64,000 nucleotides of DNA from Cristatella mucedo (taxonomy: Eukaryota; Bryozoa; Phylactolaemata; Cristatellidae). Below are positions 24,203 through 34,353 of the stretch, in pieces. The stretch covers positions 5,775,501 to 5,839,500 of the forward strand of contig WPIO01000020.1 of assembly GCA_009760855.2 (NCBI GenBank), written 5' to 3'. Each line of letters starts with the position of its first letter. Position 1 is the stretch's first letter. The notes beneath the pieces were generated by a model. It did not search any database and was not told where the DNA came from. It saw only the letters and a list, made by a program, of their open reading frames with translations. Both the position numbers and the translations under genes were made by a program.

Positions 24203-25082
24203 TTAATGTAATGAAATGTAATGTATCTCCATCTGTAACTCCAAAAATTCATAAAGACCATGTGGGTGTTACACAGGAGAGCTTTGGATAGCACACTCAC
24301 AGCCTAAGTGGTTTTCGTTGCCCATTTGGTAGCCAACAGACTTCGTCTCCCGCAACGAAGAGAAAGTGGGAAGCATAGCAGAGTTAGGAGAGCAGTTGAG
24401 GTAATGAGTAGCATAGAAGTAGCAGCTCAGGACCGCTGAAAAAGATGTGCCATAGTCGGCAGTTGGAGAGTAGTTGTCGTTGCGTAAGAATTGTGGAAGC
24501 GAGTTACACAGTCTAGGACCTGCAGAGCTAAAGCTTCTGTCGCCAACTTTCTTTAAGCTGAGGAATGGGACAGCTCATTTATTGTCCACACATGATCTCA
24601 GGGCGCGAACAGGCAGAAACTGATGTAGCAGTTCAGCTAAGTACGAAGGAGCCAAGCCGTGGCGGGCCTTGTGGGTCAGCCTAAGAACTTTGCTCTGTAT
24701 CCTTCGCTCAACCGGCAGCCATCCTAGGTCTTTCAGCAAAGGAGACACCTGCTCAAACCGCTGAGACTTGAAGACCAGCCTTGCAGCCATATTCATAGTC
24801 TGCTGTAGTGGCATGATAGCTTTCTTTGGCAGCCCAGCCAAAATGGAAATACAATAATCAAGCCGAGACACAACTAAAGAGCTAGTTAAATTTTTAGCAA
24901 GCCACTGTGGAAGACAGCTCCTAATCTTGGATATGGATCGGATGTGATGGCTAGCTGTAGATGCAGTCCTTTGAATGAAGCTTTTGAAATTGAGGCAGCC
25001 GTTGAACACGACACCTAGATTACGAGCACGTGGTAAAGGTCGCACAATAGCATCACCTATTAGAACAGCAAAGCCTTTTATC
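24203..25082 (-). mobile_element. LINE-B, 5'-truncated, minus strand
   Basis: This is the 3' third of a second CR1/L2-like LINE family. On the minus strand the frame at 24575-25045 encodes ARNLGVVFNGCLNF, SRLDYCISILAGLP, AARLVFKSQRFEQVSPLLKDLGWLPVE and ARHGLAPSYLAELL, all typical of the C-terminal reverse transcriptase/thumb region. The UTR and an ATTACA-like pentamer tail follow (24203-24232). It aligns with 30163-31840 and 36537-38170. LINE-A starts immediately beyond its truncated 5' end. Confidence 0.85.
24575..25045 (-). pseudogene. LINE-B reverse transcriptase C-terminal fragment
   Basis: About 156 codons are open, from the motif after the catalytic domain (ARNLGVVF) to the thumb region. 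No catalytic YADD box is included because the element is truncated at about 25082. It is best read as part of the LINE-B copy rather than a host gene. Its nearest relatives in the window are 36631-37077 and the broken frame at 30460-30960. Confidence 0.8.
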
Positions 25083-27475
25083 TTTTTACTTATCTGACGC
25101 TTTCAGCACCGAATTTCGTACATTGACAGACTCATTATCTCTTGTGACTCATGTGCATGGCCCTACCCACATCAAGGGTCACACACTCGACCAAATTTTC
25201 TCATATAACTGCACTTTGTCATCACCAGTTATCACCAAATCCTGCTTATCTGACCACATGCAGATCTCATTCAATCTACAGTGTGTGCCCACATTCTCCT
25301 CTAAAATAACCTGTGAATCGCGAAACCTCAAGACCCTTGACATCGATGCTGTCCGTGCGAGCATATCTGCTTCACCTTTGCTGCTCAGTCCTCCCTCCGA
25401 TCTGTCATCACTGGTAGATTGCTACAACACGACACTAGCTGACACGCTCGACGAGTTTGCACCTTTGACAAAGCGCACTGTGCGCCCCCGCCCAGACGGC
25501 CTATGGTTTACCACAGACATTAAACTAGCCAAGTCTACTAAACGAAAGCTTGAAAAGGCATACAAAAGATCCGGACTAACTGTCCATCGACAGGCATATG
25601 AAGACTACTGTAGGTCGTACCAATCGATCCTAGCAAAGGCTAAGTCTAGCTTCTATAGAAACATTGTTGAATCACAGATGCACAATCCAAAAATGCTGAT
25701 GTCGACAATAAACCATCTCCTCAACCGTTCCCAGGTTAGCTCCTTACCTGATGATCCTTGTGATGATCTAGCCGATCGCTTCTCTCGATTCTTTGTGCAG
25801 AAGATAGACAAAATCAGGGAATCCATCCCTGCGATGACAACCTTCCCACTAGAATGCTGTTCCTCGGTTCCTGGCTGCGCCTCAATGTCTGTATTTAAAC
25901 AGGTCACTAGTGATGTAGTCCTAAAGGTCGTATCTCAATCAAAGAAGACAACAAGTCCACTGGACCCTATCCCCACTGTCCTGCTCCTACGTTGCATTGA
26001 TCTGCTGCTGCTGCCATGCATAACCAACATCATTAATATGTCATTAGCCTCAGGTCAGGTCCCAGCACCTTTCAAAAAAGCTGTAGTCAGGCCACTTCTC
26101 AAGAAAGCTACACTAGACCAAGAGAACTTAAGCAATTACCGCCCAGTCTCCCTTCTACCATTCCTGTCAAAGACACTGGAACGGGTCGTGGCAGACCAGC
26201 TGAACTCGTATATCGAAACCTCACACCTTGCTAGTAAGTTCCAGTCTGGCTTTAGAGCTAATCACTCCACAGAGTCAGCATTGCTTCGGGTATACAACGA
26301 CCTACTTAGGAATGCAGACATGGGTAGAGTGTCTCTTCTTGTTTTGCTCGATCTTTCGGCAGCTTTTGATACCATCGATCACAAAGTACTTCTAGAGCGC
26401 CTCTCATCTCGCCTGGGCATCACTGGCACTGCTCTGCAGTGGTTCAGGTCCTATCTCAGTGGGAGACTCCAGAGTGTTGACGTGAATGGACAAAGATCAT
26501 CTGAAGTACCTCTAAAATATCGAGTACCTCAGGGCTCTGTGCTAGGTCCGGTCCTTTTCACCGTTTATACTCTCCCTCTGGCTGATGTGATTGCCAAGCA
26601 CAATCTAGGCTTTCACTTCTATGCGGATGACACTCAGTTGTACCTTTGCTTTGATCCCTCCCAGCCTTCGAGCACCTCAAATTCTCTCAACTCACTTGCT
26701 GCATGCATTGATGACATCCGATCATGGATGGCAGCAAATTTTCTAAAACTAAACGATGATAAAACTAACTTACTAGTTATGGGCAAACCTAGTGTTATTC
26801 AGAAATTGAAAAGGCTGACTTTCAAAATTGGCTCTGCCAGCATATCTCCAGTTGCATCAGCTCGAAATCTAGGTGTCATATTCCAAAGCGACCTCTCGTT
26901 AGAAGACCACATCAGCTCCACAGTCAAATCAGCCTATTTTCAGCTTCATAACATTGCTAAAATTAGGGCTTGTTTAGATAAGGATACCACGTCCAAGTTG
27001 GTCCATGCATTCGTGACATCTCGTCTCGACTTCTGCAACTCACTGCTTACTGGCCTACCAGCATGTGCGATCAGGCGATTGCAGCTGGTGCAAAACTCTG
27101 CAGCTAGGCTTGTCTGTCGTGAGCGTCGCAGTTGCCACATTACTCCACTTCTCGCCGACCTGCACTGGTTACCAGTCAAGCAACAGATTGACTTCAAGGT
27201 TTTGTCGCTCACTTTTAGGTCTCTTCATTCTATGGCTCCAGCCTATCTTTCAGATTTACTACCCCACCAGGCCAAGCATCGTACCACCAGCTTTTTGGAA
27301 TCCAGCAGTTTACCACTTCCTCGTTCAAACCTCAAACTATTTGGAGATTGTGCATTTAGTTTGTATGATCCCAAAGCCTGGAACTTACTCCCGACTTGAG
27401 TCAGAACATTCCCTGACTTGACCACATTTTCTAAGAACATAAAACCCACCTATTTAGGACAGCATTTAGTGGGTC
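25083..27475 (+). mobile_element. LINE-A with longest open RT frame, chimeric 3' end
   Basis: The element starts in the endonuclease domain. It continues through an uninterrupted reverse transcriptase and ends around GACAGCATTTAGTGGGT without its own 3' UTR or tail. Up to about 27254 it is nearly identical to 1731-2776. Beyond that it diverges abruptly (about 13 differences in the next 76 bases). A second, older 3' end follows at 27476. This points to recombination or gene conversion between copies. Confidence 0.85.
25123..27399 (+). CDS. LINE-A endonuclease (C-term) and reverse transcriptase
   Basis: This open frame of 758 codons (TTG at its 5' end, not a genuine start) belongs to the truncated retrotransposon. 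Residues 43-45 form the SDH motif that closes an APE-type endonuclease; the rest of that domain is missing. A linker follows. The reverse transcriptase begins around VVRPLLKKATLDQENLSNYR (321-340), with the fingers motif SGFRANHSTESAL, palm motif A LLDLSAAFDTIDH (D410, D416), PQGSVLG (469-475), catalytic Y500-A-D502-D503, LKLNDDKTNLL and ARNLGVIF, then the thumb. A complete enzyme nicks DNA and copies LINE RNA at the nick. All catalytic reverse transcriptase residues appear intact, but nicking activity should be lost. Confidence 0.9.
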   Translation: MTDSLSLVTHVHGPTHIKGHTLDQIFSYNCTLSSPVITKSCLSDHMQISFNLQCVPTFSSKITCESRNLKTLDIDAVRASISASPLLLSPPSDLSSLVDCYNTTLADTLDEFAPLTKRTVRPRPDGLWFTTDIKLAKSTKRKLEKAYKRSGLTVHRQAYEDYCRSYQSILAKAKSSFYRNIVESQMHNPKMLMSTINHLLNRSQVSSLPDDPCDDLADRFSRFFVQKIDKIRESIPAMTTFPLECCSSVPGCASMSVFKQVTSDVVLKVVSQSKKTTSPLDPIPTVLLLRCIDLLLLPCITNIINMSLASGQVPAPFKKAVVRPLLKKATLDQENLSNYRPVSLLPFLSKTLERVVADQLNSYIETSHLASKFQSGFRANHSTESALLRVYNDLLRNADMGRVSLLVLLDLSAAFDTIDHKVLLERLSSRLGITGTALQWFRSYLSGRLQSVDVNGQRSSEVPLKYRVPQGSVLGPVLFTVYTLPLADVIAKHNLGFHFYADDTQLYLCFDPSQPSSTSNSLNSLAACIDDIRSWMAANFLKLNDDKTNLLVMGKPSVIQKLKRLTFKIGSASISPVASARNLGVIFQSDLSLEDHISSTVKSAYFQLHNIAKIRACLDKDTTSKLVHAFVTSRLDFCNSLLTGLPACAIRRLQLVQNSAARLVCRERRSCHITPLLADLHWLPVKQQIDFKVLSLTFRSLHSMAPAYLSDLLPHQAKHRTTSFLESSSLPLPRSNLKLFGDCAFSLYDPKAWNLLPT

Positions 27476-27923
27476 TGGCTAAAGATCGTGCCACCCGCTT
27501 TTCGGTTCCTCATTGCCTGCTTATACCTAGTTCAAACCTTGAATTCTTCGGAGACCGTGCCTTAAGTTCTCATGGTCCCAAATGCCTGGAACTCACTTCC
27601 GACTTCCGTCATGACATCTCCTGACTTTACCACATTTACAAAGAAATTTAAAACGCATCTATTCATCACAGCATTTAGTGGGTGCCCGTGATTCGTAATT
27701 TATGTGCTATGCTTGCTAAAGCGGTGCATCCTGCCACTAACCACAATTGCATGCTGTCCCTATGCATGTCAATCCTAACCACGTTATTCTTGTCGTTTAT
27801 CGAGCATTTTACCACTACTTATCCGGTCGTGTGTCTTTTGCACCAAATGAAAGTGCCTAGAAAGAGAATGAGCTCCCTTGATGCACTTTGGCAAGTGTGT
27901 TGTTGTTATTATTATTATTATTG
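27476..27923 (+). mobile_element. Second, older LINE-A 3' end
   Basis: This repeats the 3' segment already passed at 27265-27475. It restarts at GCTAAAGATCGTGCCACCCGC and continues through the final codons, the UTR and degenerate hairpin sequence to ATT repeats at 27904-27923. It has many substitutions relative to young copies. Together with the preceding element it forms a tandem duplication of LINE 3' ends. Confidence 0.75.
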
Positions 27924-28203
27924 TTATAAGCGTGCACTTTAACAAGCCTCACGTATGTATAGCAATCTTCCGAAGTTCAGAAAGTTGAGATAAAAGTCTC
28001 ATATGAGGTGGAAATCGGTATATTTGTCAGTTTTAGATTTGCTAATTCTAGTTTACATCATGATTAGACAAGGTTTGCATAATCATTTTCTCTTTATTGT
28101 TGAAGTCACCAGAACGTCTGATCCCATTTACCAGGTTTTTCCTTTAAAAGTTGCTCTAAACAAACAATCGATTGACGGACTTAGTTTATAAGTATTTTCT
28201 TAT

Positions 28204-28365
28204 TGACGGCTCACTAGATAAGGCGGTTGCTTTTTACGACCTCAGTATCGAAATCGTTGGTTCGCATGCTGGTTGACGATTCTTTACTGCTGGGGCAAGC
28301 GTTGGCGACAGCCGTAAATTCTCTTGTGTCGTAATACAAAATAAGCTGTTAAGCCAGCCTGTATT
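28204..28365 (+). mobile_element. SINE-1 (tRNA-derived) copy a
   Basis: The head GACGGCTCACTAGATAAGG and the segment GGCGGTTGCTTTTTACGACC match the copies at 31191 and 32193. The B-box position (28258-28268) is degenerate (GGTTCGCATGC). The body has the same GCGACAGCCGTAAA...CTCTT block, and the end is TTTAT/TTTCATTTA-rich. This is the most diverged of the three copies. Confidence 0.65.
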
Positions 28366-28647
28366 TCATTTACTCTTCCTCTTATGAAAGTCCTCTGCAA
28401 TCTTAAAAGACCATTCCAAAGTGAATTTTTTTTTAAATAATTAGTATTCTGGCTTTATTCTCATTTATTTATTTCGTTTTATTATTCCTGCATTTTAATT
28501 AGTGTTCTAGTTTTACCTGACAGTGTTTCCGTTATATATGGTCACCTACTAAACTTTGCTACTCACTTGCATGGCGCAATTAAAAAATTTGATTTAAAGG
28601 CCTTCGAAAATTTAGAAGTCAAAAGGACATCCGCTTGCTATTATCTA

Positions 28648-28652
<5 letters not shown>

Positions 28653-28743
<91 letters not shown>

Positions 28744-28820
28744 TATATATGCGTGTGTGTTTTTGTGTGTGTGTGTGTGCGTGTGTTGTGTGTGCTGTGT
28801 TCGTTGTGTGCTTGTGTGAG
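28653..28820. repeat. (TA)n then (GT)n microsatellite
   Basis: About 90 bases of TA are followed by imperfect GT with GTGTTTT and GTGC interruptions. Frames across it are repeat translations. Confidence 0.97.
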
Positions 28821-29939
28821 CTCGAATCTTCTATGAAAATTCAAAGTCACAGCTCTTTTTTTTAATGCCTATGGTGCAAAACATTTTTACATGCCAGATC
28901 TTTTGGCATGTGCTTTTTCAAAAGGACATCTTGTAGGGTGAGCACATTGCCCTATCAGGCCTAGTTTCAGCCGCGGTTGAAAATAACAAAGAGCATAGTT
29001 AGTAGTACAGATGCATACGAGTCTTAGTTAGGAGTACTGCTGCCCAAGTAGTTGAACCATTTGCAATATGCGTCTAGATTACTTAAATTGTATTTATTAC
29101 CATTGCCTGGCCAGCATTCTCTAATTTTTATGATTAGCAACAAATATGTCAGCTGCCCTGTTAAGTATTCGACCTATCTGCCAGAGCACAGCCGGTCTGT
29201 CACAAGCTCCACATCAAACTTCAAATCAGCTTCAACGTCTTTTATTTATATCACACTTTGCTTCACTCAGAGGTGTTATTTTACCATCCGTCACTACTAG
29301 CTTTGCTTGCAACCTACCATCTGCTTCCAGTCGACTCACCCAGTCAGCTCTATTAATCCGGTTACCTCTGTACATCCCATCATCTCAACATCAGTTGGCC
29401 ATCGGACCTTAAAATGAGGTAATTAGCTGAGTTTCGGCCATAGGTTTGGCTTTATCGAGTTCAGTTAGTGAGAGATTGAGGGTATGCCTCTAGAATTGGT
29501 GAAACTTAAGTAAGAAAGACGATTCTTATTACCTTCTCAAAAGGCTCACCACCGCTTTAAAGTCATCACTAACAACTGAACCACAAACTATTCGTAGTAT
29601 ATAAGAACATTGTTATTATAATTTGCTGTTTTTTAGAGTATGGTTATCGAGATTACCACAAATAAATGTTAGTATTGTTGATTTGAATAGGTTTCTAATT
29701 TATGCAAATAAAACGAAGGCGAAGTTCTTTTAAAATACTTTCTTAAATCTGTTGATGCAACAATCGAGCAACCTCAATAAAAATCCACAATAAAAAGTTG
29801 TTAACCACATTTAGCTATCTGACGTCTTTATGCCAACTAGATTGTGTTTACTTAGCAAATAAAGCGTTGTTTACGTCCGGTATGGAATTCCTCTTAAGCT
29901 ACTGTTATTGTACTATGTACATGGTCAAGACGACATCTG
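28821..29939. other. No recognisable gene
   Basis: Only short frames without motifs are present. No match to other parts of the window was noticed. Confidence 0.45.
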
Positions 29940-30145
29940 GCCAAAGTCATGCATGCTAGCTCAGGAAAACAACATTGAATTCAGTCCATGTACTTCTAGC
30001 ATACTGCCTATGCATCCGAGATCTGCTTGCTTATCTACCCGCCTACAAAATCTGGTGGGACGAGACTCTGCAGCTCGGCTCAACTACTGTGAGATCCCAA
30101 GCTTCCTCTTCACACAACTTCTCACAGACCTGGACTGGTTCTAAA
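29940..30145 (+). mobile_element. Short LINE RT relic
   Basis: In translation LSTRLQNLVGRDSAARL...LLTDLDWF matches the LINE block RRLQLVQNSAARL...LLADLHWL. No tail or hairpin is visible. It lies directly before the 3' tail of the opposing LINE-B copy. Confidence 0.5.
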
Positions 30146-30162
30146 TCAATGCAATGTGATTT

Positions 30163-31835
30163 AATGTAATGTATACTCGTCTATATCTCCACAAGGCCAC
30201 AAAGGTTAAATCGACGTTACGAATGAGAGTTTTGTATATCAAGCTCAAACTCTAAGCGGCTTTTGGTAGGCATTCAGTTACCAGAAGACCATCTATTGCA
30301 ACCAGAAGAAAATGAAAAGCATAGCTGAGTCAGAGGGGCAGTTGAGGTAGTAAATGGCATTAAATTTACATCATAGAATGGCTGAAATGAATGTACCATA
30401 GCCTGCAGCAGGCGAGTATTTGTCATTGCCTAAGATTCCTGGAAGTGAGTTAGACAGTCAAGGACCTGCAGAACGAAAGCTACTGTTGCCAACCGTCCTG
30501 AAGCGGAGAAATTTAACAGCTCATTTATCTCCCATACAGGACCTCGTGGAAAATTGAGGCTGAAATTGGTGCAGCAGTTTGTCTAGGTGTGGAGGAGCCA
30601 AGCCGTGGCGGAGAGCATTGCAGGTCAGCCTAAGAACTTTGCTCTGTTTCAGCTGATTAACCAGCAGTTACCTTAGCTCCTTTAGCAAAGGAGACACATG
30701 ATCAAACCTCTGGGATTTTCAAACTAGCTTTGCAGCCATATTTGGAGCCAGCTGCAGTAGCCTAGTGGGTTTTTAAGGTAGCCCAGCGAAAAGGGAATTG
30801 TAATAATCTAGTCAAGACAAAACCAGGGAGCTAGTTAAATGTTTTCCAAGCCACTGTGGAAGACAGCTTCTAATCTTAGATTGAGATCGGACGTGATGGC
30901 TAGTTGTAGAAGCATCATTCTTAACGAAGCGTTTTAAATTTAGGTTTTCTTTCGATGATGACACCTAAATTCGGAGTATATGGTGACGGTCGCAGCACCA
31001 CATCACGTATTAGAAGAGAACAATCTTGTCCAGCAACACCCATAGGGTGTCCTATGAGCAGCAGTTCAGTTTTGTTGTCGTTTATTTTCCAGAAATTGCC
31101 TCACATCCAGGATCAAATGTCGGCAAGCCAACCATTTATTTTATCGCTAGCTGAAGTAAATTACAATGGTTGAAATGACCCATACAGCTTGATGGTACAC
31201 TATGTAAGGCGTTTGCTTTCACGACCTCGAGCCCGAGGTCATGGGTTCGATTCCTGTGGTGGGCGATTCTTAATCGCCACTGCAAGCGGTGGTGATAGCC
31301 GTAATGGCTCTTCTGTCTCTAAACAAAATGAGGCTGCTTAATCAGCTAGGATTAAAGCTGGGTATTGTCAGCATTGAAGTGATATCGTATTCAGTGGGTG
31401 GATCACATTTCCCAGAGGTTGAGTATATATGGAAAACAGCACCAGGCCTAGGACGGACACTAGAGGGACACCACAGGTGACTTTTCTGATGAATGAGATC
31501 TGACCCCAAACGATACGCATTGAGCACGATCAGAAAGGTAAATTTTAAATGGCGCCAGTGCCTTATAAGCGCGACTAATCGTTTTTTTCGGCCGTTTAAT
31601 TAATACCTCGTGGTCAATTGAGTTGAAGGCAGCTAATATCACTGCCCTAGAAGCACTAGGACAGCGATATTCCCGTCATGGTTGCCGCATAGGCTGTCAT
31701 TGGTCACACGAAGGTGACTAGTTTCAGTAGAGTGTTGACGCTTGAACCCGGAGCAAACCAAGCAGCCGGTAAACTTTAAAGATGTATCTCTCACTATGGG
31801 TCCTTCATTATAATTCTCCAGCCAAGCTGTCCGAG

Positions 31836-31840
<5 letters not shown>
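30163..31840 (-). mobile_element. LINE-B, 5'-truncated, interrupted by SINE-1
   Basis: This minus-strand LINE-B starts with an ATTACA-type tail (30163-30175) and its 3' UTR. It extends into the reverse transcriptase as far as the GFKxxHSTET block (31720-31760). SINE-1 at 31191-31352 splits it. The flanking sequence resumes at 31355 in register with 37550. Many stops and indels leave no frame longer than about 60 codons. A TC microsatellite follows at 31842. Confidence 0.8.
31191..31352 (+). mobile_element. SINE-1 copy b, nested in LINE-B
   Basis: This tRNA-derived SINE has an exact B box GGTTCGATTCC at 31244-31254 and the family head (ACTATGTAAGGCGTTTGC). The body contains the GCCACTGCAAGCGGTGG inverted repeat and GTGATAGCCGTAA. 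It interrupts the minus-strand LINE-B, whose two parts are contiguous in 36537-38170, so it inserted later. Confidence 0.8.

Positions 31841-31841
<1 letters not shown>

Positions 31842-31924
<83 letters not shown>
31842..31924. repeat. (TC)n microsatellite
   Basis: About 83 bases of uninterrupted CT/TC dinucleotide. Confidence 0.98.
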
Positions 31925-31928
<4 letters not shown>

Positions 31929-31984
31929 ATAGTATAACCACTCTTCTGGGTAAAGTCGTATAGACATGTCTCAAACCAACCTCA

Positions 31985-32490
31985 ACATTGCATGAGGCTG
32001 TGCCTTTACTTCCTATGCGCACAAAGCCTGGAACTCACATCCGGCTGACGTCACGACATCTCCGACTTGTAACGTATGCTAAAAACTCACTTTTTTCTCA
32101 CGGTACTTACTCGGTGTTTGTGAGCATCCCTACGTTTGTATATATGGACAAAAACTGCCCATGTTACTACTAATCTATATCAAGCATTCTCCATGACGAC
32201 GCACTAGGTAAGGCGGTTGCTTTTCACGACCTCAGTCCAGATGTCGCGGGTTCTAATCCTGCGGTGGGCGAACATTATCGCCACAGCAAGCTGTGGTGAC
32301 AGCCTTAAACGCTCTTCTGTCGCTATACAAAACACGCTGATAAAACAGCTAGTATTTAATTTAATTTAATTCCGACACCATGTATGTTACTACTACCATA
32401 CGGTAATGCTTCCTTAGCAGCATGCGTAAAGTACCCGGAAAGATACTAAGTTCTCTAAGTTTGCTCAATGAATGTATTACCATCATTTTT
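31985..32490 (+). mobile_element. Old LINE-A 3' end split by SINE-1
   Basis: 31985-32190 matches the LINE-A C-terminal segment (CAAAGCCTGGAACTCACATCC, then ACTCACTTTTTTCTCACGG). 32380-32490 matches its UTR end (GCAGCATGCGTAAAGTACCCGGAAAGATACTAAGTTCTCTAAG). SINE-1 copy c sits between. Coding capacity is gone. Confidence 0.7.
32193..32375 (+). mobile_element. SINE-1 (tRNA-derived) copy c
   Basis: Head GACGACGCACTAGGTAAGGC, B-box GGTTCTAATCC (one change from consensus, about 32250-32260), and a body with CCACAGCAAGCTGTGG inverted repeat and GTGACAGCC. It ends in a TTTAA pentamer tail (32352-32372), which is the best preserved tail of the family. It is nested in an old LINE-A 3' end. Confidence 0.8.
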
Positions 32491-32635
32491 ATGATTGATA
32501 TTATGGTTGTCTTGCCCTAGGATCTTAAGGGTGGAGTGCGAAATTAGCGACGGAGTGCTTAGGCAGTTGCACCTCACTCTGACTACCGCGTCGAGTCAGT
32601 TCGACATGAAGCCACACCTGCTTAGCTTGCTCTTT

Positions 32636-32768
32636 ATAATAATAATAATATTGCACTTGATAAAGCGCCCTCAGAGAACTTAATCTCTTTCTAGGCGCTT
32701 TACATTTGCTGCAAAGTGATACGCAATAGAATAGTAAGTAAAATCATGCTTGAAAAACAAACAAAATG
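32636..32768 (-). mobile_element. Very short LINE-A insertion with TSD
   Basis: This is about 133 bases of LINE-A 3' UTR, hairpin and AAT tail on the minus strand. It is apparently identical over its length to the end of the copy at 1731-3240. It is flanked by GCTCTTT at 32629-32635 and 32769-32775, a 7-base target-site duplication. The strong 5' truncation is typical of abortive target-primed reverse transcription. Confidence 0.92.
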
Positions 32769-32859
32769 GCTCTTTCTTTGAGGTTTATATTTCTGCGTGA
32801 CTAACACGGTTGCTAAGCCATAGAATCTACTGAGAAATGAGAGTACTACTAGCAGAAGT

Positions 32860-33210
32860 AGCCGGGCTTGAGGATCGGGCGAGTGTCAAGCTCAGGTTAG
32901 TGTAGGGGCTCGTGGGCGCGATGGTGGCGCGACGAAGAGCGAAGCTCCCACAAGCGAGTCGTGGCGTTGTAGACGACGGCTGAATTATATGATATAGCAG
33001 CTGTCGTGCGTGCTGCTCCGGAGCACGAGGTGTTAAGAGGGAGAGAGGAGAATGGATAGCGTGCGTGCACGCCGACGCACAGGCAGAAAGTGAATTTCGC
33101 GGCAAGAAATGCGTCACGTGCCGGCAAGGACCGTTCCCGTTGGGCGTACGAAACGTCAGCTGGGGGGGTTGAACCGCGTGACGGTGATGACACGCCCACA
33201 TTAGCACCTC
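32860..33210. other. CpG-rich patch, unassigned
   Basis: This 350-base patch is clearly richer in G+C and CpG than its neighbours (for example GGGCGCGATGGTGGCGCGACG near 32914 and GCGTGCGTGCACGCCGACGC near 33058). A minus-strand frame of 126 codons (32827-33207) crosses it but shows no family motifs. It could be a promoter-associated CpG island or part of an unrecognised repeat. Confidence 0.4.
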
Positions 33211-33735
33211 GGTTTTAAACTACTAAGATTACCAATCATAATTGAAATAAATAGAGACCTGATCATGTATTGCGCTTGCAGAACCTAAATAAATATGCTA
33301 AGTATTGCTTAATTAAGCATTCATTAGCGGTATCGTCAACAAGGTGCCACGTGACTTAATTGTAGTTTCGTATACGACCTTCGAGACCTCTGGTACGAGC
33401 ACAGACTGTCGCGTCTCGTGTGAAGCCTGTTTCAGGCACCCGAATACCCATGTGCTTAAAACAGCTCCTGGATCCAAAGTAGAAAAAACATTCGAGCAGC
33501 ACAAACGAGACCGTGAAATTGACGCCGACACGATCCATTCGACGAGTGCCACAATATCATGTTCACGCGACACTCAAGTTCAGTTGGCGGCAGGACGCGT
33601 ACAACGGGCTGAGACACCAAAAGACCTTGGAGACTCAATAGGCACTCGAAATATGCCTAACAATAGCAACACAGTGCTTTATTTCCAGCAAGCAGTGCTA
33701 AAGGCACTCCGATGCTAGAGAACACGCACCAAGTA
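33211..33735. other. No recognisable gene
   Basis: A plus-strand frame of 124 codons (33344-33718) has no motifs that I recognise. Three minus-strand frames overlap it, so it is not supported as coding. Confidence 0.45.
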
Positions 33736-33747
33736 TATATGTACCAC

Positions 33748-33779
<32 letters not shown>

Positions 33780-33780
33780 G

Positions 33781-33860
<80 letters not shown>
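33736..33860. repeat. (TA)n microsatellite with TG interruptions
   Basis: The tract is TA dinucleotide with periodic TATG and TTTA interruptions. Confidence 0.97.
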
Positions 33861-33862
<2 letters not shown>

Positions 33863-34116
33863 GGAAGAAAGACACTGAGGCACTTACTTTCATGCCGCAT
33901 GCGAGATTGCCCTCTCTGGCTGGCAAGACGACAAGAGTCCGCTAGCCATAACAATCATATTGCAAACTACCTGGAACTGAGCCAGGCTGTTGGCAGAATG
34001 AGCTGACGCCGAAGTGAATGCTGCCACCAACACACCTCTCACACGGCGAGTTTAATGTGGCCAGGAATGGCCCTCTGCAGCGTAGCACCAGCAGAGCAGA
34101 CAGAGAGATCAGTGCG

Positions 34117-34117
34117 G

Positions 34118-34216
<99 letters not shown>

Positions 34217-34218
34217 CG
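34117..34218. repeat. (TA)n(TG)n(CG)n microsatellite
   Basis: Short TA, long TG and a terminal CG/GC run abut the 3' end of the minus-strand SINE-2 copy at 34219. Confidence 0.97.
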
Positions 34219-34353
34219 TATGCATACTCAAACTCTGTTCAGGCACGTCACGTAAGCTAGGAGTCTCGAGCTAAAAGACCTCTGTTATCAAATACATTCA
34301 CATTGACCTTGGTCGAGGCAAGCATATTAACCGCTAGATCAAACTAGCCAGGC
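34219..34353 (-). mobile_element. SINE-2 copy c
   Basis: On the minus strand it reads GCCTGGCTAGTTTGATCTAG, then CTTGCCTCGACCAAGGTC, a GGTCTTTTAGCTCGAGACTCC B-box region and GACGTGCCTGAACAGAG, matching the other SINE-2 copies. It has an extra AT-rich segment between the A and B regions, shared with the copy at 40181. Confidence 0.65.

Noticed and set aside
33344-33718. 124-codon plus-strand frame
   Set aside because: Several opposite-strand frames overlap it, and there is no recognisable domain or paralogue.
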